From: an uncultured bacterium
Lineage (GTDB): Bacteria > Bacillota > Clostridia > Oscillospirales > Acutalibacteraceae
NCBI GenBank assembly: GCA_945949625.1
Contig: CAMFFI010000094.1
Location: 1-5,322, forward strand
Direction: 5' to 3'
Length of the DNA stretch: 5,322 nucleotides
Every line of letters begins with the position of its first letter. The first letter of the stretch is position 1. The notes under the pieces are model-generated. The model was not told where the DNA came from. It was given only the letters and a program-made list of their open reading frames with translations, and did not search any database. Made by a program: the position numbers and the translations under genes. Shown here piece after piece: positions 1-5,322 of the stretch.

Positions 1-297
1 CTTAAGATACACCTTAACAGGGTCGTCAATTGCAATACTCTCCACATATTCACCGGAGGCGCCGCCTTTTACAGAGGTTATGTCTGCGCTTAAATCCTCA
101 AGCTGAACGTCTTCAATGTCTTCAACAATTTCAATGCCCTGTGCTTCCAGACTGTCGTAAAGCTTTTCAAGCTGTTCAGGCTCAAAATCAATTTCACCGA
201 TTGCGTCCAGTATATCCTGGTTTGTCAGATTGCCTTTTTGTTTGCCAAGCTCTGTAAGCTCTTTAACTATTGTCTTTTTATCCTGTGGTGCTGTCAT
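1..297 (-). CDS. rpoD: Primary RNA polymerase sigma factor (sigma-70/SigA), N-terminal part
   Basis: The first 99 codons of the housekeeping sigma factor, which recruits core RNA polymerase to -10/-35 promoters. Translation from the ATG at 297 gives MTAPQDKKTIVKELTELGK, an acidic stretch (about residues 35-70, many Glu/Asp) typical of the autoinhibitory region 1.1, then a Gly/Ser linker and DDPVKVYLK at 91-99. That last motif is the hallmark opening of sigma region 1.2. Regions 2-4 lie beyond the window edge, so the gene is truncated by the window and not visibly broken. The start follows an AAGGAG and a nearer AGGA sequence on the minus strand (about 303-315). It lies 18 bases after the dnaG stop, so the two are very probably one transcript, as in the classical primase-sigma arrangement. 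Identity is well supported by the 1.2 motif plus the dnaG neighbour; a minor sigma factor is unlikely because these usually lack region 1.1. Confidence 0.93.
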   Translation of the reverse strand, partial: MTAPQDKKTIVKELTELGKQKGNLTNQDILDAIGEIDFEPEQLEKLYDSLEAQGIEIVEDIEDVQLEDLSADITSVKGGASGEYVESIAIDDPVKVYLK

Positions 298-315
298 ACT
301 TTTCCTTACTCCTTA

Positions 316-2082
316 TTATTTATGTTTTTCTTTCAGTTTTTTCAAATATTCCATAAGCTCCCTTTCGGAAGCCTGTCCTATTTTGTCTTTACTGATTTTT
401 TCACTTTCATAGTTTATTGTATTTATGTATTCCATCATAGCCTGCTCCGTTGAAACCGACTTTGAATATGACGAGGTTATCTGAATGATTTTTGCTACCT
501 CATCGGCAGTAAAATCCGCCGAAATATTCAGCATTGGGTCCAGAGAATTTTTTATTCTGCTTTGGAAATAATCATAAAGCTTTTTATTAAAATCCGTCTG
601 AATACCGTTTTCATTAAGCAATGACGAAATTTTATCCGATTTATCGGGGTTATGAACAAGATATGCAATCAATGCCTCTTCAGCCGCTGTACTTCTGGGT
701 TTTTGATAATGCTGAGGATTTACCTTGTCATCACGTCCGCTGAGATTACTTTGGAGCTGTCTGAATTCTTTTTTTGTATTTTCCCGATATTTTCTTCCTT
801 TTAGTTTTTTAAGCTGTAAGTCAACAGCCTCCTTGGAAACTCCTGCTTCCTTTGCAAGCCTTGAAACGTAAACCTCCTGCTCAATCGGATTATCCAAAGA
901 GGAAAGTACCTTTACCGCCTCAGTAAGAAAGGCGATTTTTCCGTCGGAGGTATTAATATTGTAAGAATTTTTCAGCTTGGAAATTCTGTATTCCACATCG
1001 TTTCCGCTTTTTTCAAGAATATTTGCAAAAGCCGCAGGTCCGTCGTCGCCCTTATTCCTGATAAATTCATCCGGGTCTTTTCCGTTGGGAACAGTAAGCA
1101 CTCTTATTAAAAGTCCCGCATTTCTCAAAATTTCAATAGCTCTTGCGGTTGCTTTCTGTCCTGCTTCATCGGCGTCATAACAAATGACAACTTCGTCTGC
1201 ATAACGCTTCATAAGCATAGCCTGCTCTGTTGTCAAAGCAGTGCCTAATGTGGCAACGGCATTTTCAAAACCTGCCTGATTTACTGCAATAACGTCCATA
1301 TACCCTTCGCACAAAATCAAAGTTCTGCTGCCTGTATTCTTTGCGTTGTTAAGAGAAAACAGATTTGCGCTTTTTTTAAACACAGGAGTGTCAGAGGTGT
1401 TTAGATATTTTGGCTTTTCATCGGTCATAATTCTTCCGCCGAAAGCAATAACATTTCCTCTTAAATCAATAATCGGAAACATAACTCTGTTTGAAAACCT
1501 GTCGTAAATTCCGTAACCGTTTTTACTTTTAAAAGCAAGATTTGCCGCAACAATTTCAGAGTCTTTAAATCCAAGAGATTTAAGATGTCTGCAGAGAGAA
1601 TACCTTTGTGCAGGCGCAAAGCCAAGTCCGAAGTGCCTTATGGTCTTTTCGCTTAATGCTCTGCCGCGCAAATAATTCATTGCGTCTATTCCCTCGGACG
1701 TATGAAGCATTTTAAAATAATATCGTGCCGCCTGACGGTTAGCCTCATAGATACGGCTTTTTAAATCCGCCATACTGTTATCATAGGAATTTTCGGGCAT
1801 ATTCATTCCTGCCCGCTGAGCAAGAAATTTAACGGCTTCAATATAATCAAGATTTTCAATTTTCATTATGAAAGTGATTACATCGCCGCCCGTACCGCAG
1901 CCAAAACAGTAAAACGAGCCGTTTTCGGTATATACATTAAAGGACGGGGTCTTTTCACCGTGAAAAGGACAAAGCCCCACCATATTTCTGCCTCTGCGTT
2001 TTAAATTAACATAGGAGGAGATAACTTCCGTTATGTCGTTTCTCATTTTAAGCTCCTGAATAAAGCTTTCCGGTAAAGCCAT
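316..2082 (-). CDS. dnaG: DNA primase DnaG
   Basis: The 588-residue primase makes the RNA primers that start leading strands and each Okazaki fragment, working with the replicative helicase. Visible domains in order: a CHC2 zinc finger with ligands C38, H41, C59 and C62; the RNA polymerase core with YDRFSNRVMFP (193-203) and KYLNTSDTPVFKKS (225-238); a TOPRIM domain with the metal-binding acidic residues in CEGYMD (E259, D263) and YDADEAGQKA (D303, D305), followed by KDPDEF (335-340). The C-terminal third, from about 440, is poorly conserved and fits the helicase-binding domain. Length is normal for the family (about 580-600) and all key residues are present. The ATG at 2082 has a near-perfect AAAGGAGGAG six or so bases upstream. 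It is followed 18 bases later by rpoD, giving a dnaG-rpoD operon; no rpsU precedes it here. Confidence 0.98.
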   Translation of the reverse strand: MALPESFIQELKMRNDITEVISSYVNLKRRGRNMVGLCPFHGEKTPSFNVYTENGSFYCFGCGTGGDVITFIMKIENLDYIEAVKFLAQRAGMNMPENSYDNSMADLKSRIYEANRQAARYYFKMLHTSEGIDAMNYLRGRALSEKTIRHFGLGFAPAQRYSLCRHLKSLGFKDSEIVAANLAFKSKNGYGIYDRFSNRVMFPIIDLRGNVIAFGGRIMTDEKPKYLNTSDTPVFKKSANLFSLNNAKNTGSRTLILCEGYMDVIAVNQAGFENAVATLGTALTTEQAMLMKRYADEVVICYDADEAGQKATARAIEILRNAGLLIRVLTVPNGKDPDEFIRNKGDDGPAAFANILEKSGNDVEYRISKLKNSYNINTSDGKIAFLTEAVKVLSSLDNPIEQEVYVSRLAKEAGVSKEAVDLQLKKLKGRKYRENTKKEFRQLQSNLSGRDDKVNPQHYQKPRSTAAEEALIAYLVHNPDKSDKISSLLNENGIQTDFNKKLYDYFQSRIKNSLDPMLNISADFTADEVAKIIQITSSYSKSVSTEQAMMEYINTINYESEKISKDKIGQASERELMEYLKKLKEKHK

Positions 2083-2110
2083 AAAACTCCTCCTTTCAAA
2101 TTACAGCACT

Positions 2111-2116
2111 ATTATA
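2111..2116 (-). promoter_or_regulatory. -10 box of the likely dnaG-rpoD promoter
   Basis: The minus strand reads a perfect TATAAT here, about 28 bases before the dnaG ATG, giving a short leader that holds the AAAGGAGGAG ribosome binding site. The matching -35 position has only a weak sequence (GGAATA at 17-base spacing). A second candidate further upstream has TTGAAT (2183-2178) and TAAAAT (2160-2155) with exactly 17 bases between. Because the whole spacer 2083-2273 is extremely AT-rich, chance matches are likely and either or both could be used. Nothing else is visible in that spacer: no GC-rich terminator for the preceding gene and no RNA gene. Confidence 0.5.
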
Positions 2117-2273
2117 TACGCTAAAAAATTGAATATTCCTTTTATTTTTCAAATATTTTAATATTTTTTCTCAAAAAATTCAAAAATCAAATGTTTTTAG
2201 GTGAATTTAAGAAAATTATTGCATTTAATTGCTTATTAACATTTTATAATACTTATTTCCTTATTAATGCTCA

Positions 2274-2900
2274 CTAAGGCTTTATAAAGAATTTTTCCTC
2301 AAGAATTTCAGGAATTATCTCTCCGCTTGTAGCATCCTTTAATTTTTTCTGCAAAACCGGCAAATTTGCTTTAGCTATATGAAAATGAATCTTTACATCG
2401 TCTGTAAAAAAGGACTCATCAATCACTCCCTCGCTCTGAGGGATTAATGTGCTTACCTTTCCGTATTGATTATATGACATTGAAACACTGCAGCAAAAGC
2501 AGTTTTCCATTGTAATAATATTTGCTGCGTCAAGAGCAATTCTTGCACCGTGAGAATATGCGCGCACCAATCCGCCTGCACCCAACAAAACTCCGCCGAA
2601 ATACCTTGTAACAACAACAACGCAGTCAACAACTCCGCTTTTTCTGATAACATCAAGAGTCGGAACGCCTGCTGTGCCCTGCGGCTCAGAATCGTCGCTG
2701 TAACGCTGAATGTTTCCCTCTTTAAGCACATATGCATAAACATTATGCGTTGCGTCCCAATGAATACTTCTTTTCTCATTGATAAACGCAACAGCCTCCT
2801 GCTCTGTTTTTACGGGCTTGCAGTATCCGATAAACCGAGAGCGTTTTTCCGTAAATTCATCCTGCGCCTCTTTTAAAACCGTTTTATAAAAATCTTCCAA
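2274..2900 (-). CDS. yigZ: YigZ/IMPACT family protein (UPF0029 plus DUF1949 domain)
   Basis: A 208-residue protein of the widespread YigZ (YvyE in Bacillus) family, related to eukaryotic IMPACT. The molecular role in bacteria is not settled; the eukaryotic relative acts in translation control and the fold has a nucleic-acid-binding look. The N-terminal UPF0029 domain is recognised by HNVYAY (52-57), YSDDSEPQGTAGVP (67-80) and TRYFGGVLLGAGGLVRAYSHGA split over 98-119. The C-terminal half from about 135 fits the ferredoxin-like DUF1949 domain. Length is normal. The start is a TTG at 2900, nine bases after a strong GGAGG (2914-2910); no in-frame ATG fits. The TTG lies in a tiny potential hairpin (UUCC, loop AUU, GGAA; 2905-2895), which with the rare start codon suggests modest translation. 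It stands alone: a terminated gene precedes it and an AT-rich spacer follows. Its leader carries the unusual 40-bp repeats. Confidence 0.93.
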   Translation of the reverse strand: MEDFYKTVLKEAQDEFTEKRSRFIGYCKPVKTEQEAVAFINEKRSIHWDATHNVYAYVLKEGNIQRYSDDSEPQGTAGVPTLDVIRKSGVVDCVVVVTRYFGGVLLGAGGLVRAYSHGARIALDAANIITMENCFCCSVSMSYNQYGKVSTLIPQSEGVIDESFFTDDVKIHFHIAKANLPVLQKKLKDATSGEIIPEILEEKFFIKP

Positions 2901-2915
2901 TGGAACACACCTCCG

Positions 2916-2930
2916 GCAACGTGACGTTGC
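2916..2930. promoter_or_regulatory. 15-bp palindrome next to the yigZ ribosome binding site
   Basis: GCAACGTGACGTTGC is a perfect palindrome with 7-base arms around one central base. It ends one base from the GGAGG of the yigZ ribosome binding site (2914-2910). As DNA it has the form of a repressor operator; as RNA it can form GCAACG, loop UCA, CGUUGC. The inner 11 bases lie inside the 40-bp repeat and recur at 3016-3026, where flanking bases no longer pair. The site is seen directly; a regulatory function is inference. Confidence 0.45.
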
Positions 2931-2957
2931 ATCCTCTTCGTGCAGACAGGTTTAGTA
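2918..2957. repeat. 40-bp direct repeat, copy near yigZ
   Basis: This is base-for-base identical to 3016-3055, same orientation, with unrelated sequence immediately outside on both sides. On the minus strand it begins TACTAAACCTGTCTGC and ends GCAACGTCACGTT. It contains the palindrome AACGTGACGTT and a possible stem made by TGCA on both sides of CGAAGAGGA (minus strand), extended by GT/AC with one bulged base. In this copy the unit sits in the untranslated leader of yigZ, right up against the Shine-Dalgarno sequence. I do not recognise it as a known family. Confidence 0.9.
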
Positions 2958-2984
2958 TATTAAAAACCTTTTTCGCCCGAGGGT

Positions 2985-3013
2985 AAAGTACAATAAATTT
3001 TTTACAATTGCAA
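2985..3013 (-). promoter_or_regulatory. Possible yigZ promoter between the two repeats
   Basis: On the minus strand TTGCAA (3013-3008) and TACTTT (2990-2985) are separated by exactly 17 bases, each matching four of six consensus positions. If used, transcription would start around 2978, so the far repeat would lie just upstream of the promoter and the near repeat would be in the transcript. A second weak -10-like TATACT lies at the edge of the near repeat (2960-2955) but lacks a -35 partner. Support is only sequence similarity in AT-rich DNA. Confidence 0.35.
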
Positions 3014-3015
3014 AT

Positions 3016-3055
3016 AACGTGACGTTGCATCCTCTTCGTGCAGACAGGTTTAGTA
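3016..3055. repeat. 40-bp direct repeat, copy far from yigZ
   Basis: The identical partner of 2918-2957, with start-to-start distance of 98 bases and 58 unrelated bases in between. It lies just beyond the rpmE terminator. The 11-base palindrome AACGTGACGTT occupies 3016-3026; unlike in the other copy the arms are not extended by flanking bases. Perfect identity over 40 bases inside AT-rich, otherwise dissimilar spacer DNA means either recent duplication or insertion, or strong selection on the whole unit. Confidence 0.9.
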
Positions 3056-3079
3056 CAAACACATCAACACCAATAAATC

Positions 3080-3109
3080 AAAAAGAGCGGCACATATAAC
3101 TGTGCCGCT
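3080..3109 (-). terminator. Intrinsic terminator of rpmE
   Basis: On the minus strand the arms AGCGGCACA and TGTGCCGCT form a perfect 9-bp, GC-rich stem around the 6-base loop GTTATA, followed by CTTTTT. It lies about 18 bases after the rpmE stop. The T-run exists only on the minus-strand side, so it should stop rpmE transcription and insulate yigZ. Confidence 0.92.
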
Positions 3110-3126
3110 TGACAATTACGATATAA

Positions 3127-3330
3127 TTATTTGTCCATACCGAAACGCTTTTTGAATCTGTCAACACGTCCGCCTGTATCAACAAGCTTTTGTTTGCCTG
3201 TAAAGAAAGGATGACATTTAGAGCAAATTTCAACACGAATATCTTTCTTTGTTGAACCTGTTTCAATAACATTGCCGCAAGCACAAGTAATTGTTGTCTG
3301 CTCATAATTTGGATGGATATTTTCTTTCAT
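3127..3330 (-). CDS. rpmE: 50S ribosomal protein L31 (zinc-binding type)
   Basis: A 67-residue protein of the large ribosomal subunit that bridges toward the small subunit near the central protuberance. It begins MKENIHPNY and ends GGRVDRFKKRFGMDK, both typical of L31. Four cysteines (C16, C18, C36, C39 counting from this start; the TCACG and CSKCHPF motifs) mark the zinc-containing C+ form. The start is taken as the ATG at 3330, seven or so bases after AGAGGTG. An in-frame GTG at 3339 would add three residues, but that GTG is itself part of the Shine-Dalgarno sequence, so it is very unlikely to be used. The gene has its own promoter and terminator, so it is probably a single-gene unit. In some bacteria a zinc-free L31 paralogue replaces this form under zinc limitation; no obvious Zur-type box is seen here. 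Confidence 0.97.
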   Translation of the reverse strand: MKENIHPNYEQTTITCACGNVIETGSTKKDIRVEICSKCHPFFTGKQKLVDTGGRVDRFKKRFGMDK

Positions 3331-3370
3331 TATATTCACCTCTTTGGACTAAAATCACATTAACATTTGA

Positions 3371-3399
3371 ATTATACTACATAGATTTTAAAAAATCAA
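3371..3399 (-). promoter_or_regulatory. rpmE promoter
   Basis: On the minus strand TTGATT (3399-3394) and a perfect TATAAT (3376-3371) are separated by exactly 17 bases, the ideal spacing for the housekeeping sigma factor. Transcription would start near 3364, giving a leader of about 33 bases before the ATG at 3330. This is the best promoter in the window. No hairpin terminator is visible between the upstream gene's stop at 3427 and this promoter, so some read-through from the thrS unit is possible. Confidence 0.75.
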
Positions 3400-3426
3400 G
3401 TATTTTTATGTTTTTCCTTAATTTTT

Positions 3427-4242
3427 TTATTTTTGCTCCGTATATTCCCTGTATTCTTCCATACACATTCCAAAAATACGCATTTGCAAAGCATTATTTC
3501 TGCCCACAAAACGATAGGCGCTTGGATTATATGTCATAAAGGTTAAATCCTCTTTATCCTTCGGATACCGGAGAACAAATCCGTATTCTACTGCATTTTC
3601 CCTTAGCCATAAACAGCTCTTGCTCTTTTCAAAATCCTTTTCCTCACTGTCGGAAAAAACAACAATCAAGCCTGTCTGCGCCTCACTTTGCCCTGCCTTC
3701 GGAACAATTTTCACCGTGCTTGACTCGGCTTTAATTGACGTTACGTTATTTTGTTCCTTTATGGAATTATACATTTCTTCATACAGTTTATTTTGTTCGT
3801 CAAAAGAAATATATCCACTTGAAATCTGCAAACTGACTCCGTCATTTTCAGCCGCAGTCAAAAGCTCTTCCAAATCGTTCTTCATAAGAGCATTAACGAA
3901 AACTCCCTTAACCTGAGTAAGCGTTGGGGTGTAATCCTTTTCCAAGGGGCTGTTTCTGTTTACGGTTTGAAGCAGCTCTTGCTGCTGTTCTTCCGAGAAA
4001 TATTCTCCGCTGCTTTCTGATGCATAAGGATTATTGTTGCGAATAATAAAATAATTAACCAGCGGAACAGAAATTCCCGCAATAAGCACAAGCAAAATCA
4101 GAACAAGCACTAAAATGCGCAGAACACCTAATCTTTTAACCTGATTTGAATAATTAACCCGTCTGTTTGTTTTAAAGGTTCTTTTGCTCCTTTTGCGGAA
4201 ACTTCCTGATTTTTTTCCTTTTCTGAATTTTCCGAAGGGCAT
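3427..4242 (-). CDS. Membrane-anchored VanY/DacB-like (M15B) protein lacking all active-site residues
   Basis: A 271-residue protein with a very basic N-terminal tail (residues 1-37, dense in Lys/Arg), one hydrophobic segment (about 40-64) and an extracytoplasmic part. Positively charged residues before the helix predict the C-terminal part outside. A low-complexity Ser/Glu/Gln linker (74-90) leads to a domain with the outline of M15B D,D-carboxypeptidases, which trim D-Ala from cell-wall stem peptides: SPLEKDYTPTL, a helix, SSGYISFDEQNKLY (141-154), SEAQTGLIVVF (186-196), WLRENAVEYGFVLRYP (212-227), YNPSAYRFVG (238-247) and EEY near the end. In active members these read SGYRS, SEHQTGLAVD and YEPWHYRYVG. 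Here Arg becomes I145, His becomes A188, Asp becomes V195, catalytic Glu becomes N239 and the last His becomes A242. There is no histidine anywhere, so zinc hydrolysis is ruled out by family logic. The frame is intact, with a ribosome binding site (AGGAAAGGTG) before the ATG. It lies 20 bases after thrS and is probably cotranscribed. The actual function is unknown. Confidence 0.85.
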   Translation of the reverse strand: MPFGKFRKGKKSGSFRKRSKRTFKTNRRVNYSNQVKRLGVLRILVLVLILLVLIAGISVPLVNYFIIRNNNPYASESSGEYFSEEQQQELLQTVNRNSPLEKDYTPTLTQVKGVFVNALMKNDLEELLTAAENDGVSLQISSGYISFDEQNKLYEEMYNSIKEQNNVTSIKAESSTVKIVPKAGQSEAQTGLIVVFSDSEEKDFEKSKSCLWLRENAVEYGFVLRYPKDKEDLTFMTYNPSAYRFVGRNNALQMRIFGMCMEEYREYTEQK

Positions 4243-4262
4243 AATTCACCTTTCCTTTTATG

Positions 4263-5322
4263 TTAGTTTATAGCTTTTGTTTCAATTTCTTCAACAGCTT
4301 TAGCAATAAACTTCTCAAGCTTCATAGAGCCTAAATCGCCCTGCTTTCTTGCACGAATTGAAACGCAGTTGTTCTCAATATCCTTATCGCCCAGAATCAT
4401 CATATACGGCACTTTTTCAAGCTGAGCTTCACGGATTTTATAGCCGACCTTTTCCGAACGGTCGTCAATTTCAACACGCATACCCTTTGCTTCCAGAGCC
4501 TTCTTAACCTCATAAGCATAATCAAGGTGACGGTCTGCAATAGGAAGAATTTTAATCTGTGTGGGTGCAAGCCACATTGGGAAAGCACCGGCATATTTTT
4601 CAATAAGCAAAGCAAGAGTTCTTTCATAACAGCCGAGTGAAGACCTGTGAATAATATAAGGATTCTTCTTTTTGCCGTCTTTATCCACATATTCCATACC
4701 GAATTTTTCGGCAAGCATCTGGTCAATCTGAATTGTAATAAGAGTATCCTCTTTGCCGTAAACATTTTTAATCTGAATATCAAGCTTAGGACCGTAGAAA
4801 GCAGCCTCACCGATACCGACAACATAAGGAATTTCAAGGTGGTCGAGAATTTTCTTCATAATGCCCTGCGCTTCATCCCACTGCTGCTCCGTACCGATAT
4901 ATTTTTCTCTGTCATTTGGGTCCCATTGTGAGAAACGATAGGAAACATCGTCGTAAAGTCCTAAGGTTTTAAGCATATAAATTGCAAGCTCAAGACAGCC
5001 CTTAAACTCATCTTCAAGCTGTTCGGGAGTACACATAAGATGACCTTCGGATAATGTAAACTGGCGCACACGAATAAGGCCGTGCATTTCGCCGCTTGCT
5101 TCGTTTCTGAAAAGTGTTGAAGTTTCGTTATATCTCAAAGGCAAATCACGGTATGAGCGCTGGCGGTTTAAGTAAGCCTGATACTGGAAAGGACAGGTCA
5201 TAGGACGAAGTGCAAAAACCTCGCTGTCCTTTTCTTCATCTCCAAGAACAAACATACCGTCCTTGTAATGGTCCCAGTGACCGCTGATTTTATAAAGGTC
5301 GCTTTTAGCCATATAAGGAGTT
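4263..5322 (-). CDS. thrS: Threonyl-tRNA synthetase, C-terminal part
   Basis: This class II synthetase attaches threonine to tRNA-Thr. The reading frame stays open to the window edge: codons before the Met at 5312 read ThrProTyr, matching the family text TP-(H/Y)-MAKSDLYKISGHWDHY. That Met is therefore internal, and the TGS and editing domains lie outside the window. Counting from it, the catalytic core shows RPMTCP with zinc ligand C40, motif 2 FRNEASGEMHGLIRVRQF (68-85), zinc ligand H91 in SEGHLMC, zinc ligand H222 in IIHRSSLGCYERTLALLIE, and motif 3 in the same stretch. The anticodon-binding domain begins near WLAPTQIKILPI (247-258) and runs to the end, with DDRSEKVGYKIREAQLEKVPY (283-303). 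The TAA stop is at 4265-4263. All expected catalytic residues in the visible part are present. Any T-box leader that might control this gene would lie beyond the window. Confidence 0.97.
   Translation of the reverse strand, partial: TPYMAKSDLYKISGHWDHYKDGMFVLGDEEKDSEVFALRPMTCPFQYQAYLNRQRSYRDLPLRYNETSTLFRNEASGEMHGLIRVRQFTLSEGHLMCTPEQLEDEFKGCLELAIYMLKTLGLYDDVSYRFSQWDPNDREKYIGTEQQWDEAQGIMKKILDHLEIPYVVGIGEAAFYGPKLDIQIKNVYGKEDTLITIQIDQMLAEKFGMEYVDKDGKKKNPYIIHRSSLGCYERTLALLIEKYAGAFPMWLAPTQIKILPIADRHLDYAYEVKKALEAKGMRVEIDDRSEKVGYKIREAQLEKVPYMMILGDKDIENNCVSIRARKQGDLGSMKLEKFIAKAVEEIETKAIN

Noticed and set aside
30..257. Plus-strand open frame of 75 codons
   Set aside because: It is antisense to the rpoD start; its Arg/Gln/Leu-rich composition is typical of a shadow frame and no ribosome binding site is seen.
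2453..2876. Open frames on both strands inside yigZ
   Set aside because: They overlap the well-conserved YigZ domain motifs and have Cys/Leu/Asn-rich shadow composition with no family resemblance.
2963..2990. Terminator-like CCC-TC-GGG followed by TTTTT between the repeats
   Set aside because: The loop of two bases is too tight, the alternative ACC/GGT stem has only three pairs, and so no stable structure precedes the T-run.
2918..3055. Possible minimal CRISPR array (two repeats, one spacer)
   Set aside because: Only two copies, a 58-base interval that is too long and AT-rich for a usual spacer, no cas genes, and the unit lies in a gene leader.
3380..3400. Hairpin GATTTT/AAAATC as a terminator for the thrS unit
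   Set aside because: All A-T stem with a 2-base loop and no following T-run; the bases are better explained as part of the rpmE promoter.
3340..3426. Zur-type operator upstream of the zinc-binding L31 gene
   Set aside because: No inverted repeat resembling a Zur box is visible; the only strong signal is the promoter.
4400..4837. Second minus-strand frame of 145 codons within thrS
   Set aside because: It is a frame-shifted reading of the conserved thrS core; the real frame carries the catalytic motifs throughout, so no frameshift is implied.

Overview
The window looks like chromosomal core DNA from a low-GC Gram-positive bacterium, most likely a Clostridia member of the Ruminococcus/Oscillospiraceae kind. 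This rests on AT-rich intergenic DNA, strong AGGAGG-type ribosome binding sites, a primase gene directly followed by the housekeeping sigma factor gene, and the Clostridia-like wording of the threonyl-tRNA synthetase and L31 proteins. The genus is inference. All six genes lie on the minus strand, so transcription runs from high to low coordinates. I see no mobile element, tRNA, rRNA or CRISPR array.

In the order of transcription: (1) 5322-4263, the C-terminal part of threonyl-tRNA synthetase (thrS), cut by the window edge. (2) 20 bases later, a 271-residue membrane-anchored protein with the sequence outline of a VanY/DacB-type (M15B) D,D-carboxypeptidase. Every zinc-binding and catalytic position is replaced, and the protein contains no histidine at all. 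(3) A well-formed promoter, then rpmE (ribosomal protein L31, zinc-binding form) and a clear intrinsic terminator. (4) A 179-base spacer holding two identical 40-bp direct repeats; the second abuts the ribosome binding site of (5) a YigZ/IMPACT-family gene with a TTG start. (6) A 191-base, very AT-rich spacer with a promoter, then dnaG (primase) and, 18 bases on, the first 99 codons of rpoD (primary sigma factor), cut by the other window edge.

Most genes serve core information processing: tRNA charging, ribosome structure, replication priming and transcription initiation. The two items that ordinary annotation would not explain are the apparently dead cell-wall peptidase paired with thrS, and the duplicated 40-bp element in front of the YigZ-family gene. 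One copy of that element forms a 15-bp palindrome ending one base from the Shine-Dalgarno sequence. The second is the best candidate here for an undescribed regulatory element; the first is the best candidate for a protein with a new, non-enzymatic job.
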